DNA from: a virus
Length of the DNA stretch: 28,761 nucleotides
Reading direction: 5' to 3' (one strand)
IMG/VR virus record: IMGVR_UViG_3300024314_000013
Coordinates: 1-28,761 of that record
How positions within the stretch are numbered: position 1 is the first letter of the stretch; every line of letters begins with the position of its first letter. Below are positions 5,571-13,327 of the stretch, one piece after another. The translations under genes were made by a program, and so were the position numbers. The notes beneath the pieces are model-generated. The model did no database searches and had not been told where the DNA came from. It saw nothing but the letters and a program-made list of their open reading frames with translations.

Positions 5571-6506
5571 ATGAAAGCAGTAGAAGAAAAAAGAAGTATA
5601 ATAACATTTGAAGAAGAGGAGCATCTCTATCATTATAAAGGAACTAGGTTAAGTTCAGTTACTAGTGCATTGAAGCCTTACTTCCCTTTTGACATGGAAG
5701 GTCAGTTATATAGATCCGCTTACCAAGTATTGTTTGGTCAAGATGAATGGAAGAAGATAATGGCTAAAACATTTAAGTATGACTATAAGGTTGATTTAGA
5801 TGTTATGCACGAGGCATTAGAGCCAATGATAGATTGGGATGAGTTATTAGCGACAAGAGAGTTAATTAGAGAAGAGTGGAGAATGTCAGGTGTTAGAGGT
5901 ACTGAAGCTCACTTAATAGAAGAAAACAAGTTATATGCAGCAGGAGAGTTCTTTAATCACAGAACTAAGAGAATGCAACCTGTAATACAAAAAGCTAAAG
6001 ATTACGATAATCAATCTGTAGCTTTAAACTATTACGAAGAGCTAGAAGATGGATGTTACCCTGAGCTATTAGTACACACAGGATGGGATGCAATGCAGTA
6101 CGTTAAAGATGGAAAGGTTACAGACCAAGAGAAGTACGATGAGATCATGAGAGATGTGTTACCTGGTCAATCTGATATAGTTTGTTTTGAGACAATAGGT
6201 GATGAAAGGTTTGTTGATATATATGACCACAAGTTCATGAAAAGAGAACCTAGGAAGTACTACAACAACAAAGCACTTCCACCTTTAGACAAGTTCAAAT
6301 GTAGGAATGATAAGATTCAGAAGTTTGAGTGTCAGCTAGGAACTTATATGCATAGTTTAGTTAAGATGGGTTTTACACCTAGACACATAGACTTCATATA
6401 TTACAAAGATTATAACCCTGAAGACAAGAAGATTTTTAAGCTAAAGTATAGACCTGATTTAATAGAATCTATACTAGAGGATTTCAACAACAGGAAAGAT
6501 ATATGA
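5571..6506 (+). CDS. PD-(D/E)XK exonuclease, RecB/Cas4-like
   Basis: A 311-aa protein with the layout of phage RecB-type nucleases: an N-terminal Y-K-G-T-R-L-S-S-V-T segment (23-32), G-V-R-G-T-E-A-H with the conserved His (114), an acidic residue in P-E-L-L-V-H (E165), then G-Q-S-D (D202), V-D-I-Y-D-H-K (D219 and K221), and a final Q-L-G-T-Y-M helix (255-260) typical of this family. D202, D219 and K221 would bind the metal and cut DNA. Likely jobs are recombination-linked end processing or host DNA breakdown. It is the first plus-strand gene after the divergent region, followed by a 119-base gap, so it may be a separate transcription unit. Confidence 0.8.
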   Translation: MKAVEEKRSIITFEEEEHLYHYKGTRLSSVTSALKPYFPFDMEGQLYRSAYQVLFGQDEWKKIMAKTFKYDYKVDLDVMHEALEPMIDWDELLATRELIREEWRMSGVRGTEAHLIEENKLYAAGEFFNHRTKRMQPVIQKAKDYDNQSVALNYYEELEDGCYPELLVHTGWDAMQYVKDGKVTDQEKYDEIMRDVLPGQSDIVCFETIGDERFVDIYDHKFMKREPRKYYNNKALPPLDKFKCRNDKIQKFECQLGTYMHSLVKMGFTPRHIDFIYYKDYNPEDKKIFKLKYRPDLIESILEDFNNRKDI

Positions 6507-6539
6507 TATTTACTAATATAGCAAAAATCAAAAATAATT

Positions 6540-6554
6540 TTACGAATTTCGTAA
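6540..6554. promoter_or_regulatory. Perfect palindrome, candidate operator
   Basis: TTACGAA-T-TTCGTAA is a perfect 7-bp inverted repeat around one central base, in the 119-base gap between the nuclease gene and the next gene. The arms are too short and the surroundings wrong for a terminator, so a dimeric repressor site is more likely. Nothing else in this gap was recognised as coding. Confidence 0.5.
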
Positions 6555-6610
6555 CAAGCACCCCAAAAGTATTAAAAGCGTTTGTATATTTACATAAGAT
6601 AAGGGGATAA

Positions 6611-6618
6611 TAATTTTG
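6611..6618 (+). promoter_or_regulatory. Candidate Bacteroidota -7 promoter element
   Basis: TAATTTTG matches the TAnnTTTG consensus and ends 7 bases before the ATG at 6626. A TTTG at 6581-6584 lies upstream, but the 26-base gap is longer than the usual 19-21. If real, the messenger would be almost leaderless. Confidence 0.35.
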
Positions 6619-6625
6619 ACAGTCA

Positions 6626-6985
6626 ATGGAAAGCAAAGATTTTTTAAGAATACTAAATGAAGATGACCTTATTAGGAGGTGCTTGCAGCTATGTCAAATA
6701 GTTGATGCTCCTGGCAAATATGCAACAACAGGAGAAGAAGATTTCATAATAGCTACAATAAAGGTACAAAGAGATTTAAATACTAGGAGGTTGTTTACTC
6801 CTAGAGTATTAGAAGAGTATAAGAAATATGGGTTTACTAGAAGTAATGTAAATACCAAATCAAATAACATAGCAAAGAAATTTCTAGCTAAGAGAGACAG
6901 GGGTGAGATTTTCTTACTTCCATTCTTAGAAAAGGTTAAGGGAAATGATTTTGAGGTAACAATGAGATTTCAGCTAGCACAATAA
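6626..6985 (+). CDS. Hypothetical protein (119 aa)
   Basis: The first gene after the palindrome-bearing gap and probably the start of the rightward morphogenesis transcription unit. The protein is mixed charged and mostly helical in appearance. A basic stretch K-K-Y-G-F-T-R-S-N-V-N-T-K-S-N-N-I-A-K-K-F near residues 66-86 could be a small helix-turn-helix, but the match is weak. No catalytic motif was found and I do not recognise the family. Position before the HU/IHF-like gene suggests a DNA-related or early assembly role, which is only inference. Confidence 0.7.
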   Translation: MESKDFLRILNEDDLIRRCLQLCQIVDAPGKYATTGEEDFIIATIKVQRDLNTRRLFTPRVLEEYKKYGFTRSNVNTKSNNIAKKFLAKRDRGEIFLLPFLEKVKGNDFEVTMRFQLAQ

Positions 6986-6995
6986 TAAAATTAAA

Positions 6996-7283
6996 GTGAG
7001 AATAATCGATAATATATGGGCAGGTCTTAGCGATGAGCAATACTATAACAGTATCAAAATTAGGTTTGATATAGTATCTACATTAATGGGTGAGTACAGA
7101 GAAGAGTTGAAGAGTAGTGGTGATGAGTATTTTGGGGAAGAAATAGAGGTTGTATGTGTAGACAACTTAAAGCTTAAAGATCTGTCCTATTTTTTAGGAT
7201 TAAAAATTGAAGTAGTAGAAGATATAGAAGGTGAAAGTAACAAGACATTCCAATTATTTGAGTCAACTGAGGAAGGAGATTAA
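6996..7283 (+). CDS. Small acidic hypothetical protein (95 aa)
   Basis: It begins with GTG, 10 bases after the previous stop codon; no in-frame ATG fits as well. The protein is acidic, with a hydrophobic strand E-V-V-C-V-D-N-L-K-L-K-D-L-S-Y-F-L-G-L near residues 51-69 and an acidic C-terminus. Its 3' end overlaps the next gene by 26 to 53 bases depending on the start chosen there. Function unknown. Confidence 0.65.
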   Translation: MRIIDNIWAGLSDEQYYNSIKIRFDIVSTLMGEYREELKSSGDEYFGEEIEVVCVDNLKLKDLSYFLGLKIEVVEDIEGESNKTFQLFESTEEGD

Positions 7284-7983
7284 TATAGCCTCTAAGGAAG
7301 CAGGCATTAGCGAGGAGGATGGTTTAGATTTAATTGACGAATACTTTGTTAGATTTAGAGAACTATTACAAGATGCTAGAATGCCAACTGTAGCAGTTCC
7401 TGAATTAGGTGTTTTTAGATCTACCTTTTACAATTTATCAAAGACATTAAAGAGGCAGATTAAGTTTTTTAAAAAAGGTACATTTCCTAGGTACAGATTA
7501 GTCTACGACATAAAGAGGTGGTGGAAGCTTTATAAGAAAGCAGTTCAAGCAAAGTACGGAAAGGATGATAATTTAGCTTGTAGGTGGAATGAAGTAGACC
7601 CACAAGAATTAGAAGATAGTTGGATTGAAGGTATTAAGACAGATTTACCTGATAATTATTTTAAGCTAGAAGAGGATGAATGGTTGAAGTGGTTATTCAG
7701 TGAGCCTAGATTTGAAAGCTCAATAGCAGAGAAGTTGTGGGTTTCAATAGTTTATAACTCAACAATCAGCAGAAGACGTTCTCTATACAATACATGGTTT
7801 GGTGAAGAGCGTTTTAATATCAAGAAAGGTAAATCAGGACCAACACCTGAAAGGGATAGAGAAGCCCTTAGAATTGGAAGAGAGTTAGTAGATTACGGAA
7901 ATAGTTTTGTAGACAGAATAGGATACAACACAAAGAATAAATCAGCAGAGGAGCTGAGAAGTAGGGGTAAAAACAAAAAATAG
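7231..7983 (+). CDS. HU/IHF-like DNA-binding protein with a long C-terminal extension
   Basis: Residues 11-62 resemble the N-terminal half of HU/IHF: L-R-K-E-I-N-I-A-S-K-E-A-G-I-S-E-E-D-G, then a helix, then V-A-V-P-E-L-G-V-F, where HU has the glycine-rich GxGxF turn before its DNA-binding arm. The following F-Y-N-L-S-K-T-L-K-R-Q-I-K-F-F-K-K-G is basic and may replace the arm. The remaining 170 residues are Trp- and Arg-rich with no recognised fold. Phages of the crAss-like type carry IHF-like proteins near their capsid genes. Start: the GTG at 7231 gives a 53-base overlap with the previous gene; the TTG at 7258 gives 26 bases and begins nearer the HU-like part. Confidence 0.6.
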   Translation: MKVTRHSNYLSQLRKEINIASKEAGISEEDGLDLIDEYFVRFRELLQDARMPTVAVPELGVFRSTFYNLSKTLKRQIKFFKKGTFPRYRLVYDIKRWWKLYKKAVQAKYGKDDNLACRWNEVDPQELEDSWIEGIKTDLPDNYFKLEEDEWLKWLFSEPRFESSIAEKLWVSIVYNSTISRRRSLYNTWFGEERFNIKKGKSGPTPERDREALRIGRELVDYGNSFVDRIGYNTKNKSAEELRSRGKNKK

Positions 7984-7985
7984 AG

Positions 7986-8408
7986 ATGGGAAAATTGAAT
8001 AGGTACGGAAAAGAGATATACAGTGGTAAATGTCTAGACAAAAATCTAGAAGGAGTTAGCTACGGTATATATCCTAGAGAACTATACGGAGGTGCAGTAG
8101 TGACACCTGAGAATAGAAGATCAGTAGAAAAAGTAGCTTATGTTAATGCTATGGAAGCTATTATAAAAAGAGATGGTATCGATGAGGATGGTATCACAGA
8201 TATTCACAAGTCTGAAGCTTTGAGATCAGCTAAGAGATTTGTAAACATGTCACAGAAGAGTGAACGTAAGCATCTTAGAGGAGATATGTTCATGAAGTAC
8301 AAGGGAGACAAGTTGATGATACCTACTGAAGATAACTTAGCTAGAGCAAAGCAGCATCTAGAAGAATTCCAACGTAAGGCAGCAGAGTCAGCATTGGAAG
8401 AAGAGTAG
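7986..8408 (+). CDS. Hypothetical protein (140 aa)
   Basis: It starts at an ATG two bases after the preceding stop codon. A basic N-terminus (MGKLNRYGKEIYSGK) is followed by a Y-G-I-Y-P-R-E-L-Y-G-G segment (26-36), a mixed helical middle and a charged C-terminal helix that ends in Glu residues and could form a coiled coil. No family recognised. Close spacing to the HU/IHF-like gene suggests co-expression. Confidence 0.7.
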   Translation: MGKLNRYGKEIYSGKCLDKNLEGVSYGIYPRELYGGAVVTPENRRSVEKVAYVNAMEAIIKRDGIDEDGITDIHKSEALRSAKRFVNMSQKSERKHLRGDMFMKYKGDKLMIPTEDNLARAKQHLEEFQRKAAESALEEE

Positions 8409-8448
8409 GAATTAAATTAATTAGGGATAATAACAAAAATATAAAGAT

Positions 8449-9057
8449 TTGAATCAAGTAACAGTAAAAGAAGCACAAGAGATATTTAACGAGATGGCAG
8501 AAACTTTTATGCCTGAAGTGCTAGACAAGAAAGAATTTAATAAGCAATTAGTTAAGTTTGCATCAGAAGACTTTTCTAGTAATTACAAAAATATCTCCAA
8601 TACTGAGGATTATATAATCAAGGTATTTGTGTATCAAGTAAAGCAAGGTGGTAAGGCAGGTACGATACTTATGCCTGACATGGATGGTACTTTAAAGCTA
8701 TCAGGACAAACTTCTTTCGCTAGGAGATATATTAACCTAGCTAAGATAATTAAAGTAGGTTCTAGTATAACTAATCCTCAATACCAAGAAGGTGATTTAG
8801 TAGTTCTACCTGTAGACGAGACAACAGGAAGTGCACCTAATCCAGATTTCGTTGCAGCTATGCAGTATGCGAATTCATTTGGTGCAGAGAAGCCAATCCT
8901 ACCACAAGGTTTGAAGAAAGAGTTAGATACAATCCATGCTAAGTGGAAGCCTTACTACTTCTTACTACCTGAAGAGTATGGAACACCTGTACATTTAATA
9001 AGTACATTCATTGTGTCTCCATATAAGATATTAGCTAAGTACGACTTAAAATCTTAG
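8449..9057 (+). CDS. GroES-like cochaperonin candidate
   Basis: Residues 52-124 follow the GroES layout: an opening strand Y-I-I-K-V-F-V-Y-Q-V, then a loop G-G-K-A-G-T-I-L-M-P-D (67-77), closely similar to the GroES mobile loop whose hydrophobic tripeptide before Pro docks on GroEL, then a strand A-K-I-I-K-V-G (98-104), and Y-Q-E-G-D-L-V-V-L (112-120), matching the V-K-x-G-D-x-V block. Phage T4 gp31 is the known precedent: a phage cochaperonin that replaces GroES for capsid protein folding. The N-terminal 50 and C-terminal 80 residues are extra. The start is TTG with an A-rich leader; the first in-frame ATG is 45 bases later. Its position ahead of the capsid genes fits such a role. Confidence 0.55.
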   Translation: MNQVTVKEAQEIFNEMAETFMPEVLDKKEFNKQLVKFASEDFSSNYKNISNTEDYIIKVFVYQVKQGGKAGTILMPDMDGTLKLSGQTSFARRYINLAKIIKVGSSITNPQYQEGDLVVLPVDETTGSAPNPDFVAAMQYANSFGAEKPILPQGLKKELDTIHAKWKPYYFLLPEEYGTPVHLISTFIVSPYKILAKYDLKS

Positions 9058-9060
9058 ATT

Positions 9061-9462
9061 ATGCGAGAGATAATAAATCACATAAAAAAGAGAGGCTTTA
9101 AAGATATACTTAATTGGAAGAAACTATTAGTTTTCTTTAAGTCGAAGAAAGAGTTGTGTACAGGTATAAACATAGAACCATCAGAAGCATTAGCTTATTC
9201 TGAGCAATTAGTTTACAGAAGTTTGTTGTGCGGTCAATGTGTTAAAGAGGGTATTTGTGTAGGTCAGAATGGAAATGGCTGTGGGTGTAGTACTGAGGGA
9301 CTAATGACAAATACTAACGGAGTATGTGGAAACAAAGATGAAGATGGAGAAGATGATCCACTTTGGATTCAGATGCAGCTTGAAGAGAATTGGAGAGTTG
9401 TTAAAAACGATCAAGTAGGATTTAATTTTGATATAGTTAGTAATAATAAAAATAAGGGATAA
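9061..9462 (+). CDS. Cys-rich small protein with a zinc-knuckle-like cluster
   Basis: A basic N-terminal third (residues 1-32, Lys-rich) is followed by a cysteine cluster C-G-Q-C-V-K-E-G-I-C (77-86), then C-G-C and a further Cys before G-N-K-D-E-D-G. The spacing suggests a metal-binding knuckle or iron-sulfur-like site, but no exact family is claimed. The C-terminal part has P-L-W-I-Q-M-Q-L-E-E-N-W. It starts 3 bases after the previous stop codon, and its own stop is one base before the next ATG. The next gene is also cysteine-bearing and DUF1573-like, so the pair may work together. Confidence 0.65.
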   Translation: MREIINHIKKRGFKDILNWKKLLVFFKSKKELCTGINIEPSEALAYSEQLVYRSLLCGQCVKEGICVGQNGNGCGCSTEGLMTNTNGVCGNKDEDGEDDPLWIQMQLEENWRVVKNDQVGFNFDIVSNNKNKG

Positions 9463-9463
9463 T

Positions 9464-9832
9464 ATGCGTTGTAGTACTAATGTTAGTTCATTCGATGAAA
9501 AAACAAATAAAGAAGTTCACGAGTTTAGTTTTAAGCTAGAACTAGAAGAAGGCGAGGATAGATTTGAGGATATAATAGATTACATACATTACAGTTGTGG
9601 TTGTACTAGTGGAACATTCAACAAGGAAACAGGTGAACTAACAGGAGAAGTTAGGTTAGCCAATGTTGGAGCTAGGTCAGGAATTATGCCTATAACAAAG
9701 TACATAACTGTATACTTAGATAAAAATGAAAATTACTTTGTAGCTGACCCTGATACACTTGAGAGGAGGGTTAATGCAGCTAAAAGAAAAATCTCACTAC
9801 AGATAGCTGGAAATGTAAAATTTGTAGGTTAA
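9464..9832 (+). CDS. DUF1573-like Ig-fold protein
   Basis: A 122-aa protein with the pattern of DUF1573: Y-S-C-G-C-T (residues 43-48), a G-E-V-R-L-A-N-V-G strand (61-69), P-I-T-K-Y-I-T-V-Y-L (76-85) and a closing strand L-Q-I-A-G-N-V-K-F (112-120). DUF1573 proteins are beta-sandwiches common in Bacteroidota, usually secreted and of poorly known role. There is no signal peptide here, so it is probably a virion or cytoplasmic form. It is the last gene before a 110-base structured gap. Confidence 0.6.
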   Translation: MRCSTNVSSFDEKTNKEVHEFSFKLELEEGEDRFEDIIDYIHYSCGCTSGTFNKETGELTGEVRLANVGARSGIMPITKYITVYLDKNENYFVADPDTLERRVNAAKRKISLQIAGNVKFVG

Positions 9833-9942
9833 TTTAGTGAGATTCTCACCTCTGATGTAGGGGCATCCTCTGCTCCTTCATCTTTTTTTTAAATTACTGT
9901 TAATGAAGTTCATGGGGATGAACAAAATAAAATGTTATAATT
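9833..9942 (+). other. Non-coding gap with hairpins and a T-run
   Basis: No supported gene. A run of eight T follows CTTCATC (9882-9896 region). A perfect GTTCAT-GGGG-ATGAAC hairpin sits at 9908-9923, and CTTCAT upstream can pair with ATGAAG at 9903-9908 as an alternative fold. A GATG...CATC mini-stem lies before the T-run. This may be a weak terminator followed by a structured leader for the next small genes. Confidence 0.4.
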
Positions 9943-10089
9943 ATGGGAGAAAATGAATTACAAGATCCGTACAAAGGTAAAAAACCAAAAAGGAGATTTA
10001 TTGAAGACGAAGATAATAATAAGTGGGTTTTTGAATTTCACAACTCTTGGAGATTTCCTGAAATAATTTCAATACGAAGAGTAGATTAA
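9943..10089 (+). CDS. Small hypothetical protein (48 aa)
   Basis: A short reading frame from an ATG at 9943 to TAA at 10087-10089, five bases before the next gene. Its product starts MGENELQDPYKGKKPKRRF, has a basic patch (KGKKPKRR) and ends in a Trp- and Phe-rich segment (WVFEFHNSWRFPEI). It fills an otherwise empty gap on the coding strand with normal spacing to its neighbour, which is the main support. Function unknown. Confidence 0.55.
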   Translation: MGENELQDPYKGKKPKRRFIEDEDNNKWVFEFHNSWRFPEIISIRRVD

Positions 10090-10094
10090 AAATT

Positions 10095-10307
10095 ATGAAA
10101 ATTAAAATAAGACAATCCAAATATAGAGGACTTGAATTTGGAGGAAGTGCTTTTGATGAAGGTAAAGAGAAAGGTAAAGTCTACGATATTGATTGTAGCA
10201 ACAAAGAGACTGATGGAAACATCGTCTCTTTTTCTCATTCATCAAAGGGCTATAATGTAAAAGGTACAGCTTGTACAGAAATAATAGAAGTGGGTACTGA
10301 TAAGTAA
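10095..10307 (+). CDS. Small hypothetical protein (70 aa)
   Basis: A 70-aa protein with a basic N-terminus (MKIKIRQSKYRGLEFG) and alternating residues that suggest a small beta-barrel. It has Cys at about 34 and 60. It is placed 5 bases after the 48-aa gene and 10 bases before the gene that precedes the terminase. No family recognised. Confidence 0.65.
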   Translation: MKIKIRQSKYRGLEFGGSAFDEGKEKGKVYDIDCSNKETDGNIVSFSHSSKGYNVKGTACTEIIEVGTDK

Positions 10308-10317
10308 AATATAAGAT

Positions 10318-10890
10318 ATGAGTATAGTAGAGTTTGCGGTGATATATGCTGATGACATGACATTTTCTGAGCAGAACCCATTGATAAAGGAAATGAAACC
10401 TTTCTGTGATTTGTACGAAGAGTCAGATGAGCTTGGATATAAGATAATGGGAGGTATATATAGAATCTACGATCTTAAGTCAAGCTATTATGCAGCTATA
10501 GATGATGAGAAAGAGAGGATAGAGGATGTTAACTTGTCTTTCATGAAGCAAGCTAATTTTCCTTGGAACGAGTATAATAGATATATATTATCTTATAAAG
10601 ACAAGTGTAGAACAGAGCTACAAAAAAGATTATCAGTTATGCGTTTAGAATTATCAGAACGTGAGATATTCTACAGAGGTTTAGCATACGACAATGAGGA
10701 TGATCTTATCATGAAGGAAACTATGCGTAAGACTCAGAAGTCATATTTAGAAGAGTACGAAGAGTTAGAAATGCTAGCCAAAGAGGAGGTTGGAGAACAG
10801 GCTTCATACGCAGGTTACATAAAGTCATATCAAGAGCGTAAAGCTGAATCAATGACTTCGGAGATGAAGAAAAAAGGAATAATAGATTAA
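10318..10890 (+). CDS. Hypothetical protein directly upstream of TerL (possible small terminase position)
   Basis: A 190-aa, mostly helical and highly charged protein. The C-terminal 60 residues (Y-L-E-E-Y-E-E-L-E-M-L-A-K-E-E, then K-S-Y-Q-E-R-K-A-E-S) look like a long helix or coiled coil. It ends one base before the TerL ATG, implying coupled translation. Many tailed phages place the small terminase subunit here, but no helix-turn-helix was recognised at the N-terminus, so that role is only a positional guess. Confidence 0.65.
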   Translation: MSIVEFAVIYADDMTFSEQNPLIKEMKPFCDLYEESDELGYKIMGGIYRIYDLKSSYYAAIDDEKERIEDVNLSFMKQANFPWNEYNRYILSYKDKCRTELQKRLSVMRLELSEREIFYRGLAYDNEDDLIMKETMRKTQKSYLEEYEELEMLAKEEVGEQASYAGYIKSYQERKAESMTSEMKKKGIID

Positions 10891-10891
10891 G

Positions 10892-13306
10892 ATGGAAAGT
10901 AAGAGGCTGAGGGATGGTATAATTGATAGAATTGTAGAAATAGATGGTACAGACTTCTTTGGCGTTGACATGTTACCATATAAAATACAAAACAGGAAAT
11001 CATTCTATGAAAGGAATCATCCTGAAACTTTAAATCCATTCAGTCAGACATATGACAGATATTGGGATAAAGTTACTAGAAACATAGTAGAAGGTAAGTG
11101 GATTTATGATGTAGCAGAGGATAGTGATGATGGAGAAGGTACTTGGGTGTACATGATGCCTAAGCTATACTTCTATACTAATATCATAAAAATAGTTGAT
11201 GAAGAGAGAAAAAGAATTTATCCAAGATTAAGGGATAATGAATGGATAATGGCTACCTACTATTTTATAATGGATGGGTTTAGTGGTTTTGAAGATGATT
11301 ACAATTATACTTGTTGTGATTACATAAGAAAGATAGAGGATAGAGACTTAGAAAAATATCCAAATTGGAGAGATTGTTTAGAGGGATTTGAGATAGAGGA
11401 TATAGAAAATAACTTAGAGCACCTTACGCTTAAGAATGGTAGCTTTAAAGAGTACATTGATCCTTGGATATATTTAACTGAGCATTATTTAATAACAAGA
11501 AAACAAGACAGACCATTAGGACTTCCTTTGTATTTAAATCAAAGGCAGAATGCTGTGTTGTTAGCATCAAGAACACTAGGTAAATCTTTCTTCACATTCT
11601 TAGGAGATTTTTTACACGAGTGGTTTTTTAATGGTGTTAGGAGATATGAAGAATTGTACCTAACCAACAATGATATGCTCTTTGCATTGGCAGCTTCTAA
11701 GAAGGATCCTTTGGAAAGATCACTAGCTAACATATCAAGGTCTTACGCAAACCTTCCTGGTAAGTTTGACAGGCTTCCTGATTATCATGGATTCTGTTAT
11801 AAGCAGACTTCAGGTGGTTCTTGGATAGTTGACAATCTAGTTAGACACGAAGTTAAGAAGAGAAGTGGAGCTAAGGATATAACAGGTAACCAAGCTAGTC
11901 TTTTATCAATAAAACCTAACAATGCTAAGATAGTTGCAGGTGATAGGTTTAGAAGAATATATTTAGAGGAGTGTGGTTTCATTGAGAACATAAGAGAGAT
12001 ACAAGCAGCCTGTGAAAACTCATTGAAGGTTGGTGAGAGAGGTGCAGGTAGTTTAGTAGCCATAGGAACTGGTGGAGAGTCTTCTAAGATAGAAGGTTCG
12101 AAAGATATGTTTGAGAATCCTAGAGGTTATAACGTATGTAACATTAGAGATTTTTATAACAGGACAAATACTAAAGCTAGGTCAGGATTATTTGTATCTG
12201 TGGTTTATGCAGCAGAAGAGTTTAAAGATCCACAAGGTAATACATTAATAAAGGAATCTTTAGCTAGGGTAATACAAAAAAGGATAGAGCTAAAGAAGGA
12301 AAAGGATGCAGCATCATTCATAGATCATGTGATGTTTAATCCTATTTATCCGAAGGAGATGCTTATTCCTAAAACTAAGAATAAGTTTCCTACTGCAGAG
12401 ATGGCAACATACAGAGCAGATTTAGTTTCTTTAAATACTTTAGAATCACCTGATGTTGCGATGGGTACATTCCATGCAGACAAAAATGTAGTTGGAGGTG
12501 TTAGGTTCGATAAAGATTTTAAGAGGGAGTTTACACCAATAGTAGATTGGGGTAGAGAAGACAATTTAGATGACCTTAGAGGTGTATGTATAATGTATGA
12601 AGATGTTATAGATAATCCACCTGATGGTCTATATCACGTAATAGTCGATCCAGTTTCTCAATCAGGAAAGGGTGCTTCTTTAAACAGTATAATGGTTTAC
12701 AAGGCAGACTTCGGAGGTAACATGGGAGGTATGCGAGATAATATAGTACTAGAGTGGACAGGTCGTACAGAGTCAATAACAGACACTTACGAAATTATAC
12801 TTTTAATAGCTAAATATTATAGTGCTCAAATTTTTCAAGAGCGTAACATTCCATACATGTTAGAGTGGGCATCAGATAATGAATGCTTAGGAATGTTTTC
12901 ACTAGAGCCACTAGAAACTTTGAATAAGTTACACAAGGGTAAGATAAGAGCCTCGCATTGGGGTAGAGGTGTTAAGATGAATGCCACTTTAAATGCACAT
13001 GCTTATCTAAAACTTTCTACATGGTTTAAGGAAGTTATAGACAGGGATAAAGATGGTGTACCAACAAAGAAAAAGTTTCAAGAGATAAAAAGTTTAAGAA
13101 TATTAAGTGAGGCTATTAATTATGAGCCTGAATATAAAACAAAGTTTGATGCATTATCTTCTTTGTATTTATTAATGATACTGAAAACTGAGTTAGAGGG
13201 ACAAGATTTAGTAATCAATTTAGATGCCGAAGATGCATACGAGGAGTATGATAACGAGCAGCTAGACAATCCAAACAACAGAACTATAGAATTTCTAAAG
13301 TTCTAG
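10892..13306 (+). CDS. terL: Terminase large subunit (ATPase and nuclease)
   Basis: The DNA-packaging motor, 804 aa. The ATPase half has a Walker A-like L-A-S-R-T-L-G-K-S (residues 224-232), a Walker B with its acidic pair in R-R-I-Y-L-E-E-C-G (354-362) and a coupling-type A-I-G-T-G-G (390-395). The nuclease half has V-I-V-D-P (D586), L-E-W-A-S-D (657-662) and F-D-A-L-S (D753), consistent with the RNase H-fold headful nuclease of terminases. A long N-terminal region (1-200) precedes the ATPase. It would pump the genome through the portal encoded next and cut it from the concatemer. Length, motifs and neighbours agree. Confidence 0.93.
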   Translation: MESKRLRDGIIDRIVEIDGTDFFGVDMLPYKIQNRKSFYERNHPETLNPFSQTYDRYWDKVTRNIVEGKWIYDVAEDSDDGEGTWVYMMPKLYFYTNIIKIVDEERKRIYPRLRDNEWIMATYYFIMDGFSGFEDDYNYTCCDYIRKIEDRDLEKYPNWRDCLEGFEIEDIENNLEHLTLKNGSFKEYIDPWIYLTEHYLITRKQDRPLGLPLYLNQRQNAVLLASRTLGKSFFTFLGDFLHEWFFNGVRRYEELYLTNNDMLFALAASKKDPLERSLANISRSYANLPGKFDRLPDYHGFCYKQTSGGSWIVDNLVRHEVKKRSGAKDITGNQASLLSIKPNNAKIVAGDRFRRIYLEECGFIENIREIQAACENSLKVGERGAGSLVAIGTGGESSKIEGSKDMFENPRGYNVCNIRDFYNRTNTKARSGLFVSVVYAAEEFKDPQGNTLIKESLARVIQKRIELKKEKDAASFIDHVMFNPIYPKEMLIPKTKNKFPTAEMATYRADLVSLNTLESPDVAMGTFHADKNVVGGVRFDKDFKREFTPIVDWGREDNLDDLRGVCIMYEDVIDNPPDGLYHVIVDPVSQSGKGASLNSIMVYKADFGGNMGGMRDNIVLEWTGRTESITDTYEIILLIAKYYSAQIFQERNIPYMLEWASDNECLGMFSLEPLETLNKLHKGKIRASHWGRGVKMNATLNAHAYLKLSTWFKEVIDRDKDGVPTKKKFQEIKSLRILSEAINYEPEYKTKFDALSSLYLLMILKTELEGQDLVINLDAEDAYEEYDNEQLDNPNNRTIEFLKF

Positions 13307-13327
13307 GAGTAAGTATAAAAAAAACAG

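Noticed and set aside
9903-9956. A 17-codon frame starting MKFMGM in the gap before 9943
   Set aside because: Too short, overlaps the hairpin and the start of the better-supported 48-aa gene.
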